Positions 1 to 8,465 of a stretch of DNA of 35,814 nucleotides are shown here, piece after piece. This DNA comes from Candidatus Nomurabacteria bacterium (lineage in GTDB: Bacteria; Patescibacteriota; Minisyncoccia; Phycocordibacterales; UBA9973), in NCBI GenBank assembly GCA_026395995.1, contig JAPLXQ010000002.1:1-35814 (forward strand), in the 5' to 3' direction. The notes beneath the pieces were generated by a model. It had not been told where the DNA came from. It saw only the letters and a list, made by a program, of their open reading frames with translations, and did no database searches. Made by a program: the position numbers and the translations under genes. How positions within the stretch are numbered: the first letter of the stretch is position 1; each line of letters opens with the position of its first letter.

Positions 1-2
1 AT

Positions 3-116
3 ACCAATGTCAGAAGTATCAATTGTGCATTGAAGAAATATTTGCAATACTACAACTACGAACGATTACATTTAAGTTTAAATTTAAAAACGCCTAATCA
101 AATTATATCAAAGTGA
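3..116 (+). CDS. C-terminal end of an integrase-core (rve) transposase, IS3/IS481-like; 5' part lies outside the window
   Basis: Frame 3 reads TNVRSINCALKKYLQYYNYERLHLSLNLKTPNQIISK*, resembling the C-terminal YYNxERxHxxLxxxTPxQ signature of rve transposases. Confidence 0.7.
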   Translation, partial: TNVRSINCALKKYLQYYNYERLHLSLNLKTPNQIISK

Positions 117-161
117 TTCCAAGCTATTGGTTAGAATACGACAATTTAAACCCTATAAATC

Positions 162-659
162 ATGGTCAAAATTATCCCCCTTCCTACAGTAACATCAGAT
201 GGTGTTACTGGTACTCAATTCATTGAAATTTGGAAAGAGAAAAATAAAAAAACTTTTTTCTATCAATCGGTTGAGGATATGCTTATGTCAAAGTCTTTTA
301 ATAAAAATTTAACAAAAGAAGTTATATACAATCCTGTAATTGTAGATTACAGGGATTTTCCAAAAGAAAAACGTTTTTTTTCAAAGATAATAAAAGAAGC
401 AATTGATTTTGGTTGCGTTGAGCCACCTGTAGAATTAGCTACAATTTTGAGATTAAAGCTAACAAATAAAGAAATTAAAAAATTAGGATTTGATTGGTTA
501 ATTCCGGTTCATAAACCACTTGTTGTTTCTAATAAAAAACTTCGTTTTATTATTGATTCACGTGAAAAGGAATTTCCCTTTGATACATTTGGGGTTGATA
601 ATTTACCATCAAGTGATACAGGTTTAATTTTTTTACTTCCAGTAAAAAACAAAAAATAA
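162..659 (+). CDS. Hypothetical protein
   Basis: 165-aa ORF followed by a strong terminator at 671-702. Confidence 0.65.
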   Translation: MVKIIPLPTVTSDGVTGTQFIEIWKEKNKKTFFYQSVEDMLMSKSFNKNLTKEVIYNPVIVDYRDFPKEKRFFSKIIKEAIDFGCVEPPVELATILRLKLTNKEIKKLGFDWLIPVHKPLVVSNKKLRFIIDSREKEFPFDTFGVDNLPSSDTGLIFLLPVKNKK

Positions 660-670
660 TAATTCAAAAG

Positions 671-702
671 AGCGACCTCGAGGTATCGAGAGGTCGCTCT
701 TT
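671..702 (+). terminator. Intrinsic terminator
   Basis: gagcgacctc-gaggtatcga-gaggtcgctc followed by tttttt. Confidence 0.8.
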
Positions 703-732
703 TTTCATTTCTATTTTATCTTTTGGTATTTC

Positions 733-1092
733 TTAATTCTCTAAATGCTTTTTACAAGTTGTGGCGGCGGGGTTGGCTTTCATTCTAGCTAATTCTATTT
801 CTTTTCCACAGACAGTACATTTTCCAAATGAAACTTTGTTGATATTTTTAATTGAAAATAAAATATTTTTTAATCGAGTTCCTAGGTCTTTTATCATTGA
901 ACTACGACTTTCATATTCTTCGAAACGGTCGGCTTGATCATTGGAATCTGCTTCAGGAAAGTCTTGTGCTTCTGGTTGAGCTTCCCATTCACCTGTCTCG
1001 GGATTCATTTTTCCCATGTCACCCATTTGGCCTACTAAGACATCTCTTTCTTTTTCTAAATCTTCTTTAATTTTTTGTTTGTTTAATGGCAT
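733..1092 (-). CDS. TraR/DksA family zinc-finger protein
   Basis: Coiled-coil N-terminus and C-terminal CTVCGKEIELARMKANPAATTCKKH zinc finger. Confidence 0.8.
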   Translation of the reverse strand: MPLNKQKIKEDLEKERDVLVGQMGDMGKMNPETGEWEAQPEAQDFPEADSNDQADRFEEYESRSSMIKDLGTRLKNILFSIKNINKVSFGKCTVCGKEIELARMKANPAATTCKKHLEN

Positions 1093-1109
1093 AGGTAAAT
1101 GATAACATT

Positions 1110-2003
1110 CTACTTTCCTACTTGTCCAGTAGACAATCTAAGCATTATTTCAACAGCCGTCTCATCATTTCCTATGATAACGACAGAGGTTTCATTTACA
1201 TAAACATATTCTAAAATTGTTTTTCCATTTTTGTCTGTTAGCGTTCGGGCATTTTTATTGTTTACAATATTATCAGTGAAACTAGTATTTAGTAGGTCTT
1301 TCGTATCAACATTTATTTCAATACCAAAAAGGCTATGCAAATCGTTAAATATTTGATTTTCCCAGATTTTAAAACCAGGGAAAATGTCGGTGAAAGAATT
1401 AACTTTTAATAAAATAAAAAATGATTTTGTTGTTCCATTGTATGCACCAATCAGAAAATTGTCATCCGTATAACTTGAAATTTCTGATGGTACATTCATT
1501 TGTAATAAACTAACAAATCTATTGAAACCAATAACTTTATTATTTTCTGTTAAATAGATAGCTTCTACTCCGTTATTTTTTACATCAGTGTTTAGAACTT
1601 CATTTTTTATGGTTTGAATTATTTGGTCTTTGGAAAGTGTATCAATTGGTAAAAATTGAGTCTTGTCTGTAAAGATTATAGATTTGTTTTGTTGTGTTAT
1701 TGGTACGCTAACTATTTTATTAGTATTTTTATATACTAAAAAAACCAGTGCCACAGTAGCAATCATTAAGACAGTAGAAATAATCATCAAAATCTTGTTC
1801 TTCTTTGATTCAGGAGAAAGGTTTTCTTTTTGCTCACCAAATTGCTCATCGCGCTCGATGAGTTTCTTTAATTCTATTCCTTGAATACTTTCTGCAGCTT
1901 TTGCCATATCTTCGGCATAGGTCTGCACCATTCCTTTTTTTGTGAGGATTGGTTCTTCTTTTGTTTCAATTGGTTTTGGAGTATTTAATTCATTCCCTTC
2001 CAT
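1110..2003 (-). CDS. Hypothetical membrane-anchored protein (single TM helix)
   Basis: ORF with internal hydrophobic segment ILMIISTVLMIATVALVFLVY; start at MEGNELN preferred over MLYLSDM. Confidence 0.6.
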   Translation of the reverse strand: MEGNELNTPKPIETKEEPILTKKGMVQTYAEDMAKAAESIQGIELKKLIERDEQFGEQKENLSPESKKNKILMIISTVLMIATVALVFLVYKNTNKIVSVPITQQNKSIIFTDKTQFLPIDTLSKDQIIQTIKNEVLNTDVKNNGVEAIYLTENNKVIGFNRFVSLLQMNVPSEISSYTDDNFLIGAYNGTTKSFFILLKVNSFTDIFPGFKIWENQIFNDLHSLFGIEINVDTKDLLNTSFTDNIVNNKNARTLTDKNGKTILEYVYVNETSVVIIGNDETAVEIMLRLSTGQVGK

Positions 2004-2025
2004 ATCTGATAAGTATAGCAAAAAT

Positions 2026-2056
2026 AAAAAATCCTCACACTAGGTGAGGATTTTTT
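2026..2056. terminator. Bidirectional intrinsic terminator
   Basis: aaaaaatcctcacactaggtgaggatttttt. Confidence 0.8.
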
Positions 2057-2062
2057 ATTTTA

Positions 2063-4204
2063 TTATGCTTGAGGTATTTGCAGTGGTAGTTTTGGTTGGA
2101 AGAAAGTTGGATTTGCTTCTTTGATAGATAGACTGATTTTTCCTCTTTGTACATCGACACCGATGACTTTTACTGGTACGATCATTCCTTCTTTAATCAA
2201 CTCAGCTACAGCGTTTACTCGGAAAGGTGCGAGCTCTGAAATGTGTACCATTCCATCTGTAAAATCATTTAGTCTGACGAATGCTCCGAAGTCTGCAATT
2301 TTTACTACTTCTCCTTGCAAGATTTCTCCGATTTTAAATTCGTGTGTCATTTCTTCTACGATTTGCTTTGCTTTTCCTGCAGAGCCATCACGACCAGTGA
2401 AATACACTGTTCCATCGTCTTCGATAGTGATTTCAGCTCCTGTTCTTTCTTTTATGTCTTTGATAACTTTTCCTCCTGAACCGATGACTCCACCTATTTG
2501 TTCTGGTTTGATTTTGATGATCAAAATTTCTGGAGCGTTTGGTGATATATGATCACGAGGTTTAGCAATTTCTTTTTCAATAGTGTCGAGAATTGTTAGA
2601 CGAGCTTTTTTACTTTGAGCCATTGCTTCACTCAAAATTTTTATCGGCACACCGTCAACTTTTACATCGAGTTGGATTGCTGTGATTCCTTCGCGAGTTC
2701 CAGCAACTTTGAAATCCATATCACCATGGTGATCTTCTGGACCTTGAATGTCTGTCAAAATTTTATATGCATTATCATTTTCATACATTAGTCCCATTGC
2801 GATTCCTGCGACTGGTGCTTTGATCGGAACACCAGCATCCATGAGTGCGAGAGTCGATGCACAAATACTTGCTTGTGAAGTTGATCCATTTGATGCAGTT
2901 GATTCAGAAACGATACGAATAGTGTAAGGAAAAATTTCTTTTTCTGGTAAGACCATCATCAATGCTTTTTCTGCGAGTGCTCCATGTCCGACTTCACGAC
3001 GATTTGTGAAACCACTTCTTCCTGGTTCTCCTGCAGAGAATGGAGGAAAATTGTAGTGATGCATAAATCTTCTTGAAGTTTGTAAATCCATTCCATTCAC
3101 TTCTTGTTTATCATCTGGTCCACCGAGTGTGAGTGCAGAGAGAACATGTGTTCCTCCACGATAAAAAATTCCTGAGCCATGTAAAATTTTTGAAAGACCT
3201 CCGGCTTGTGCATAGAGTTGTCTAACTTCATCCATCGCGCGACCATCAGCACGACGATTTTCTTTTATAGCTTTTTCGTGAAGCATATCGTTTTCTGTTT
3301 CGTCGAAAATATCATCTTCGAGTTGGAAATCTTTTTTGTCTGTTCCAGCGTATTTTTCTTTTACGAGTTCGTTCCAAATACTATGAAGTTCATCGATTTT
3401 TGCTTTCCCTGCTCCAGCGAAAATAGCAGCTTCCATTTTTGGTAAAATATTTTCTTTGAATAATATGACAGACTCTTCACTTATTTTGTCGTGAATTATT
3501 TCTCTTTTTGTTTTTCCGATTTCAGCTTGGATCTTCTTTTGGAAATCTTCTAATTTTGTAATTTCTTTACTTGCTGTTTCGAGAGCAATAGTTAATTCTT
3601 CTTCTTTTGCTTGTCTTGCGGCAGCTTCGATCATATTTATTGTTCCCTCTCTTCCACAAACCGTGAGGTCAAATTTGTATGGATACTCTTCTTGTCTTTT
3701 TGTAGTTGAAGCATTCACTACTAAATTTTCGTCATCATACTTTCCGATACGTACACAACCAATCGGTCCCTTCCATGGAATATTTGAAACGACGAGTGCG
3801 AGTGATGCAGCATTCACAGCGAGCATTGCTGGATCATTATCATCACAAGCGATAACAGTGACAATTACTTGCACTGCGTGGCGAAGATTTTGATCGAAGA
3901 GCGGGCGGATAGTTCTGTCGATTACACGAGATGCTAGGATCGCTTCATTTGATGGCTTTCCTTCACGACGAACGTATTGTGAACCGAGAATTTTTCCAGT
4001 CGCATAAAATTTTTCTGCGTAATCAACTGTGAGATTAAAAAATCCTAAACCTGCTTGCTTGTCTTTACTCATACAAGCTGTCGCTAACACTATAGTCTCG
4101 CCGTATTTCAACATCACACTACCATGTGCTTGGTCAGCTAGATCTGAAAAAATAGCGGTCATGATTTTTCCACCGATTTCTACTTCATACTCTTTTTTTT
4201 GCAT
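2063..4204 (-). CDS. pnp: Polyribonucleotide nucleotidyltransferase (PNPase)
   Basis: 713 aa with two RNase PH domains, KH domain (IIKIKPEQIGGVIGSGGKVIKDI) and S1 domain (GEVVKIADFGAFVRL). Confidence 0.97.
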   Translation of the reverse strand: MQKKEYEVEIGGKIMTAIFSDLADQAHGSVMLKYGETIVLATACMSKDKQAGLGFFNLTVDYAEKFYATGKILGSQYVRREGKPSNEAILASRVIDRTIRPLFDQNLRHAVQVIVTVIACDDNDPAMLAVNAASLALVVSNIPWKGPIGCVRIGKYDDENLVVNASTTKRQEEYPYKFDLTVCGREGTINMIEAAARQAKEEELTIALETASKEITKLEDFQKKIQAEIGKTKREIIHDKISEESVILFKENILPKMEAAIFAGAGKAKIDELHSIWNELVKEKYAGTDKKDFQLEDDIFDETENDMLHEKAIKENRRADGRAMDEVRQLYAQAGGLSKILHGSGIFYRGGTHVLSALTLGGPDDKQEVNGMDLQTSRRFMHHYNFPPFSAGEPGRSGFTNRREVGHGALAEKALMMVLPEKEIFPYTIRIVSESTASNGSTSQASICASTLALMDAGVPIKAPVAGIAMGLMYENDNAYKILTDIQGPEDHHGDMDFKVAGTREGITAIQLDVKVDGVPIKILSEAMAQSKKARLTILDTIEKEIAKPRDHISPNAPEILIIKIKPEQIGGVIGSGGKVIKDIKERTGAEITIEDDGTVYFTGRDGSAGKAKQIVEEMTHEFKIGEILQGEVVKIADFGAFVRLNDFTDGMVHISELAPFRVNAVAELIKEGMIVPVKVIGVDVQRGKISLSIKEANPTFFQPKLPLQIPQA

Positions 4205-4214
4205 ATTGTTTTGT

Positions 4215-4297
4215 CTCCGCTCCGAGCGGAGGTTTTAGTTTATCTCCAAACTAAAGTATTGTTCCATCTGTGAAACGTGATAACAAGTTGTTTCACA
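4215..4297 (-). promoter_or_regulatory. Structured pnp 5' leader with three consecutive perfect hairpins
   Basis: ctccgct-ccg-agcggag (4215-4231); tttagttt-atctcc-aaactaaa (4234-4255); tgtgaaac...gtttcaca (4269-4297). Confidence 0.5.
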
Positions 4298-4450
4298 CTT
4301 CTGATGTACACTACTGTGTGTCTGAAGACAAACTGATTAACTGTTAAATATATTGATTATACTAGCATTTTGGGTATAAAAAGTAAAAATTTGAAAATAA
4401 AAAACAGCTAGGCAATTGCTTCGCTGTTCTAATTTGTTTTATGAAACAAA

Positions 4451-4654
4451 TTAGGTTTCAAAAACCAAAATAACTGAACCGGTAAATTCTTTTTCCTCTA
4501 TTTTTGAATTTGGGTATTTTGTTACTTCAGTAATTGAATGAGATTGGGTCATTTTCCCAGGTGTTAATTTTCTTTTTTTAACAATAAAATCTTCAATTTT
4601 TTTAAATGTTAAAAAATAAGTCTTCTCTGTAAATATTTCTGAATTTATTGTCAT
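4451..4654 (-). CDS. Small hypothetical protein
   Basis: 67-aa ORF followed on the minus strand by the ctaatttgttt-tatg-aaacaaattag hairpin. Confidence 0.4.
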   Translation of the reverse strand: MTINSEIFTEKTYFLTFKKIEDFIVKKRKLTPGKMTQSHSITEVTKYPNSKIEEKEFTGSVILVFET

Positions 4655-4740
4655 TCTATCCTCAGCTCTTAACTGGATTTTTAGTTAAACATTTATTACA
4701 AATTTCTGAGTTCAGATTAACGTATTGTGTGGGTTTTGTC

Positions 4741-4791
4741 AAACAAAAAATACAACCCAAAATACAACCTCCAAACCTCCTTATCAGGAGG
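4741..4791 (-). repeat. Palindromic REP-like repeat, copy 1 (inverted)
   Basis: Minus strand: cctcctgataaggaggtttggaggttgtattttgggttgta; same family as copies 2-5. Confidence 0.75.
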
Positions 4792-4831
4792 CTTACTTCT
4801 AATAAAGTGTAGTGATGCTCGAACGAAGGTT

Positions 4832-4874
4832 TCCCTTCCTTGATAAGGGAAGGGTTAGGGATGGGTTGTATTTA
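4832..4874 (+). repeat. Palindromic REP-like repeat, copy 2
   Basis: cccttccttgataagggaagggttagggatgggttgtattta. Confidence 0.75.
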
Positions 4875-5232
4875 TTTTACTTATTAAATCTTTCAGTAAT
4901 AGTTCTGTATTATTTAATACTTCCTCATTCGTATATCTCAAAATCTTCAGTCCATACTTTTGTATTAAAATATTGTCACGTTCGGCGTCTCGAGCTTTTT
5001 GAAATTTATGAATTTCACCATCTATTTCTATAATTAGTCCGAGTGCCGAACAGTAAAAATCTACGATAAAATTATCAATTGGTTTTTGTGTTGTAAATTT
5101 AAAATTTTTTAACTTCTCACTTTTTAAAATCTCATTCCAGAATTTTATTTCAGCTTCAGTTTGATTTTTACGAAGTTCTTTTGCTCTCAATATTAATTCC
5201 TTGTTGTAGGGAAGAAATTTATACTTTTGCAT
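4855..5232 (-). CDS. DUF559 (Vsr/PD-(D/E)XK-like) endonuclease-domain protein
   Basis: LRKNQTEAEIKFWNEIL...FTTQKPIDNFIVDFYCSALGLIIEIDGEIH...RDNILIQKYGLKILRYTNEEV is the characteristic DUF559 pattern. Confidence 0.85.
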   Translation of the reverse strand: MQKYKFLPYNKELILRAKELRKNQTEAEIKFWNEILKSEKLKNFKFTTQKPIDNFIVDFYCSALGLIIEIDGEIHKFQKARDAERDNILIQKYGLKILRYTNEEVLNNTELLLKDLISKINTTHP

Positions 5233-5244
5233 TTTTGAGTTTAG

Positions 5245-5272
5245 CCCCTGACAAGGGGTTGGGGTTGTATTT
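5245..5272 (+). repeat. Palindromic REP-like repeat, copy 3
   Basis: cccctgacaaggggttggggttgtattt. Confidence 0.75.
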
Positions 5273-5281
5273 GTATTAAAG

Positions 5282-5310
5282 TCCCTGATAAGGGATTTAG
5301 GGTTGTATTT
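5282..5310 (+). repeat. Palindromic REP-like repeat, copy 4
   Basis: tccctgataagggatttagggttgtattt. Confidence 0.75.
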
Positions 5311-5334
5311 AAAATTTGTATTCTGTATTTTATT

Positions 5335-5364
5335 CCCCCTGATAAGGGGGCTAGGGGGTTGTTT
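5335..5364 (+). repeat. Palindromic REP-like repeat, copy 5
   Basis: ccccctgataagggggctagggggttgttt. Confidence 0.75.
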
Positions 5365-5880
5365 CTATTTTCCTCCACCTCCAATCAAATACTTTCTAGG
5401 ATTTTCTGAGAGATCAAAAAATTCGTCGACAGCTTCGCGGAGTTTGCCGGAAGTTGATTTGCCAAATGAAGCGACTTCGACTTGCACACCGATAGTCTGT
5501 AAATATTCTACGAGTGGAATGAAATCTCCATCGCCAGAGACGATGACGACAGCGTCGAGCTTTGGCGCCATTTTGATCACGTCCATGGCAAGGCCGACAT
5601 CCCAATCTGCTTTCTTTGCACCTCCGGCAAAGATTTGTAAATCTTTTGTTTTAGTTTCAATTCCGATTTTATTTAATGCTTCGAAGAATTTATTTTCATC
5701 CCCTGCTTCAGTGGTGATGACGTATGCTACAGCACGCACGAGTTTGCGTCCTGCGACTACGTCCTTCAAAATATTTCCGAAGTTCACGCGAGCGTGATAT
5801 AGGTTGCGCGCACTATGATATACGTTTTGCGTATCTATAAATACTGCGACGCGCTGTTCTTTGTGTTTTATTATACTCAT
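5365..5880 (-). CDS. NYN domain / LabA-like (PIN-fold) putative RNase
   Basis: VAVFIDTQNVYHSAR, KKADWDVGLAMDVIKMA, VVIVSGDGDFIPLVEYLQTIGVQVEV motifs. Confidence 0.88.
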   Translation of the reverse strand: MSIIKHKEQRVAVFIDTQNVYHSARNLYHARVNFGNILKDVVAGRKLVRAVAYVITTEAGDENKFFEALNKIGIETKTKDLQIFAGGAKKADWDVGLAMDVIKMAPKLDAVVIVSGDGDFIPLVEYLQTIGVQVEVASFGKSTSGKLREAVDEFFDLSENPRKYLIGGGGK

Positions 5881-5944
5881 ATTATTTATTATACTACTTT
5901 AAAAAACAAAATCCCCTCTCGGGGAAATTGTTGTTAGATTATTA

Positions 5945-6208
5945 TTATACTAATTCCATTTCCTTCATTATCGAGTCGTAGGCAGCCTTATCTTTTCGCA
6001 TCAAGTATTTAAGGTGTGTTCTGCGGTCTGCTACCATTTTGATAAGTCCACGGCGAGAGTGATTATCTTTCTTGTGCTTCTTTAAGTGTTTTGCTAGTTC
6101 GTCTATTTGTGTAGATAAAATAGCCACTTGCACTTGAGATGAACCAGTGTCTTTCTCGTGCTTTTGGTGTTTCTTTATAACTGCTTGTTTTTTCTTTGTT
6201 GCTAACAT
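5945..6208 (-). CDS. rpsO: 30S ribosomal protein S15
   Basis: HEKDTGSSQVQVAILSTQIDELAKHLKKHKKDNHSRRGLIKMVADRRTHLKYL. Confidence 0.97.
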   Translation of the reverse strand: MLATKKKQAVIKKHQKHEKDTGSSQVQVAILSTQIDELAKHLKKHKKDNHSRRGLIKMVADRRTHLKYLMRKDKAAYDSIMKEMELV

Positions 6209-6246
6209 GTTTTATATACTAGCATAGACTTCAGAAAATTGCAAAT

Positions 6247-6284
6247 CACCCCACCTCAGCCCTCCATTTGGTAAAGAGGGAGGA
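6247..6284. repeat. Dispersed palindromic repeat
   Basis: caccccacctcagccctccatttggtaaagagggagg. Confidence 0.55.
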
Positions 6285-6307
6285 AAAATAAAACAGGTAT
6301 TCCTCAT

Positions 6308-7054
6308 CTAAGTGGAATACCTGCTGTTTTTGAATTTTTCTATATTACCCATTATTTCTTTTTTGACTTCTTTGGCCAGATCTTCTGGATTTTTACCTTT
6401 ACCTTGAATAAGTTTTTTATTTATCATTGTCACTGCTCCAGGAGCAATAAAAAAACTTTTCTTATTTTTTATTTCAAAAGCTCCGATTACTGAAACTGGG
6501 ACAATTGTTTTATTGTATTTCACTACCAATTTAAATATTGCTAATTTAAATGGAAGCATTTCTCCGGTCGTAGTCCTCTCTCCTTCTGGACAAATAAAAA
6601 GATTATTTTTTCCTTCTCTTAAGACTTTGTCCATCTCGCGATACACTCGCAATTGATCTTTTGTACTTTTACGATTTAGTCCAATTGTATTTGTGCGTCT
6701 CAACCAAAAACGAAATATCGGTATATAAAAAAGCTTTTTAGCTACTACTGCTATTCCAGTTTCTCCATCAAAATAAATTCCAGTAATAAGCATATCTACG
6801 ACAGATCCATGGTTTATCATTATTACTCTTTGTTCACCATCTTTTGGAATTTTTCCATCAATAATTAATTTTACACCAAAAGCCCAAAGCATCATTTTGC
6901 AAACCTTTACATATTCTTTTGTTAAGATTCTGCCATCATCTACTAGCATATACCAAATAGTGTATGGTGTGACAGCAAATATAAAAGTCGATAGGATTAG
7001 GATATTACGAAAAAGGGTTGTTATTAAACCCTTTAAATTTTTTTTATTTTTCAT
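6308..7054 (-). CDS. 1-acyl-sn-glycerol-3-phosphate acyltransferase-like (PlsC family)
   Basis: NHGSVVD (HX4D) and FICPEGERTTTGEMLPFK motifs. Confidence 0.85.
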   Translation of the reverse strand: MKNKKNLKGLITTLFRNILILSTFIFAVTPYTIWYMLVDDGRILTKEYVKVCKMMLWAFGVKLIIDGKIPKDGEQRVIMINHGSVVDMLITGIYFDGETGIAVVAKKLFYIPIFRFWLRRTNTIGLNRKSTKDQLRVYREMDKVLREGKNNLFICPEGERTTTGEMLPFKLAIFKLVVKYNKTIVPVSVIGAFEIKNKKSFFIAPGAVTMINKKLIQGKGKNPEDLAKEVKKEIMGNIEKFKNSRYST

Positions 7055-7164
7055 AATAAAATTTTTAGGGTTTATATATCAAAGAATTATGTTTTTACTT
7101 TATCTTTTAATGTAAGCTAAGTCAATTAGCACTAAAATATTGTGCGACATGGTATAATTTTAGG

Positions 7165-8139
7165 ATGGCATCCGAGATAGAAAATTTAAAAAGGCAGTTT
7201 TTGGAATATTTGGAAATTGAAAAAGGTTCCAGTATTAAAACTGTCGAAAATTATGGGCACTACCTCACTCGGTTTTTTGAATATACAAAGATACAAAATG
7301 CGAAAGAAATTACTGACCAAGTTGTTCGTGAATTTCGTCTCTGGCTGAATAGACAATCTACTGGTAACAACAGAGCCACAGGAAAAACCTTATCTAAAAA
7401 AACTCAGAATTATTATTTGATAGCACTTCGCGTGTTTTTAAAATTCTTAGCAAAGAGAGACATCACATCACTCCATGCTGACAAGATAGAGCTCGCAAAG
7501 GTTCAAGAGAGATCTCTCGACCTCATTTCCCCTGCTGAACTTTCTAGATTATTAAATGCACCAAAAGACAATGATTTGAAATCTCTGCGTGATAAAGCAA
7601 TTCTAGAATTACTTTTTTCTACAGGACTCCGTGTTTCAGAACTTTGCTCACTTACTAGTGATTTGGATTTGAGTGTCGACGAATATTCTATTCGTGGAAA
7701 AGGTGGTAAGGTTCGCGTTGTATTTATTTCCGAAGATGCACGAAATGCAGTGAAAGCGTATTTAGCAAAAAGAAAAGATATGAGTGAAGCCCTTTTTATC
7801 CAAGTCGGTAAAGAAGTGAATCAAAAGAAAAAGCACCCCCACCCAACCTCCCCCTTAGCGAAGGGGGAGGAGAAAAATTCTTTCGATACAAAAGCATTAA
7901 CAAGAAGGTCAATAGAAAGAATTGTAAAACAATATGCGACGATGGCTGGGATTTCTAAAAAGGTTACTCCACACGTAGTGAGGCACTGCTTCGCTACTGA
8001 TTTACTTTCCAATGGTGCCGACATTCGCTCTGTGCAAATGATGCTAGGACATTCCAATATCGCCACAACACAAATCTATACTCACGTGACAGACAAGCAA
8101 CTTCTCGAAGTGCATAAGAAATTTCATAGTAAAAAATAA
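7165..8139 (+). CDS. Tyrosine recombinase XerC/XerD family
   Basis: TGLRVSEL, HVVRHCFATDLLSNGADIRSVQMMLGHSNIATTQIYTHV; catalytic R/H-x-x-R/H/Y present. Confidence 0.92.
   Translation: MASEIENLKRQFLEYLEIEKGSSIKTVENYGHYLTRFFEYTKIQNAKEITDQVVREFRLWLNRQSTGNNRATGKTLSKKTQNYYLIALRVFLKFLAKRDITSLHADKIELAKVQERSLDLISPAELSRLLNAPKDNDLKSLRDKAILELLFSTGLRVSELCSLTSDLDLSVDEYSIRGKGGKVRVVFISEDARNAVKAYLAKRKDMSEALFIQVGKEVNQKKKHPHPTSPLAKGEEKNSFDTKALTRRSIERIVKQYATMAGISKKVTPHVVRHCFATDLLSNGADIRSVQMMLGHSNIATTQIYTHVTDKQLLEVHKKFHSKK
7833..7879 (+). repeat. Palindromic repeat inserted in frame within the recombinase gene
   Basis: gcacccccacccaacctcccccttagcgaagggggaggagaaa, encoding KHPHPTSPLAKGEEK. Confidence 0.75.
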
Positions 8140-8155
8140 AATTGAAATAAAAAAA

Positions 8156-8410
8156 CAGCCCCTTTAATAATTTAGGGGCTGCCACAATTTAACATTATCT
8201 CTTAAACGAAAGAGCACGGGCACATTTAAGAGTCGGATTTGTTAAATTGAATGTTTAGAAGCTTAAGTCGCCCTTTCTCCAACTTCCATTAAATAATTCT
8301 TTATGAGAAATCGTATTCCCATAATTAATGTAATTTTTTTTGTTTGGCGTACTCTTACTTCTTTTAAAGAACCATTTTCTGAACATATTTTTTATGTATT
8401 AAATTAAATC
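8156..8410 (-). ncRNA. Candidate structured ncRNA (about 255 nt) between xerC/D and xth
   Basis: Minus-strand -35 TTGCTT (8440-8445), 16-nt spacer, -10 TATACT (8418-8423); ends at cagcccctaaattattaaaggggctgTTTTTTT; internal caatttaaca/tgttaaattg and ctcttaaa/tttaagag pairings; no plausible long ORF. Confidence 0.5.
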
Positions 8411-8465
8411 TAAAAATAGTATAGCATCTTTTTGTAAAAAAGCAAATTTGATGTATAATGTCTGA

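Noticed and set aside
2121-2552. ORF antisense to pnp, and similar antisense ORFs (e.g. 3206-3445, 23561-23806, 28632-29126, 30898-31341)
   Set aside because: Lie wholly opposite well-supported genes and have no recognisable domains; typical shadow ORFs.
4741-5364. CRISPR array
   Set aside because: Repeats are palindromic, variable, in both orientations and lack regular spacers; no cas genes in the window.
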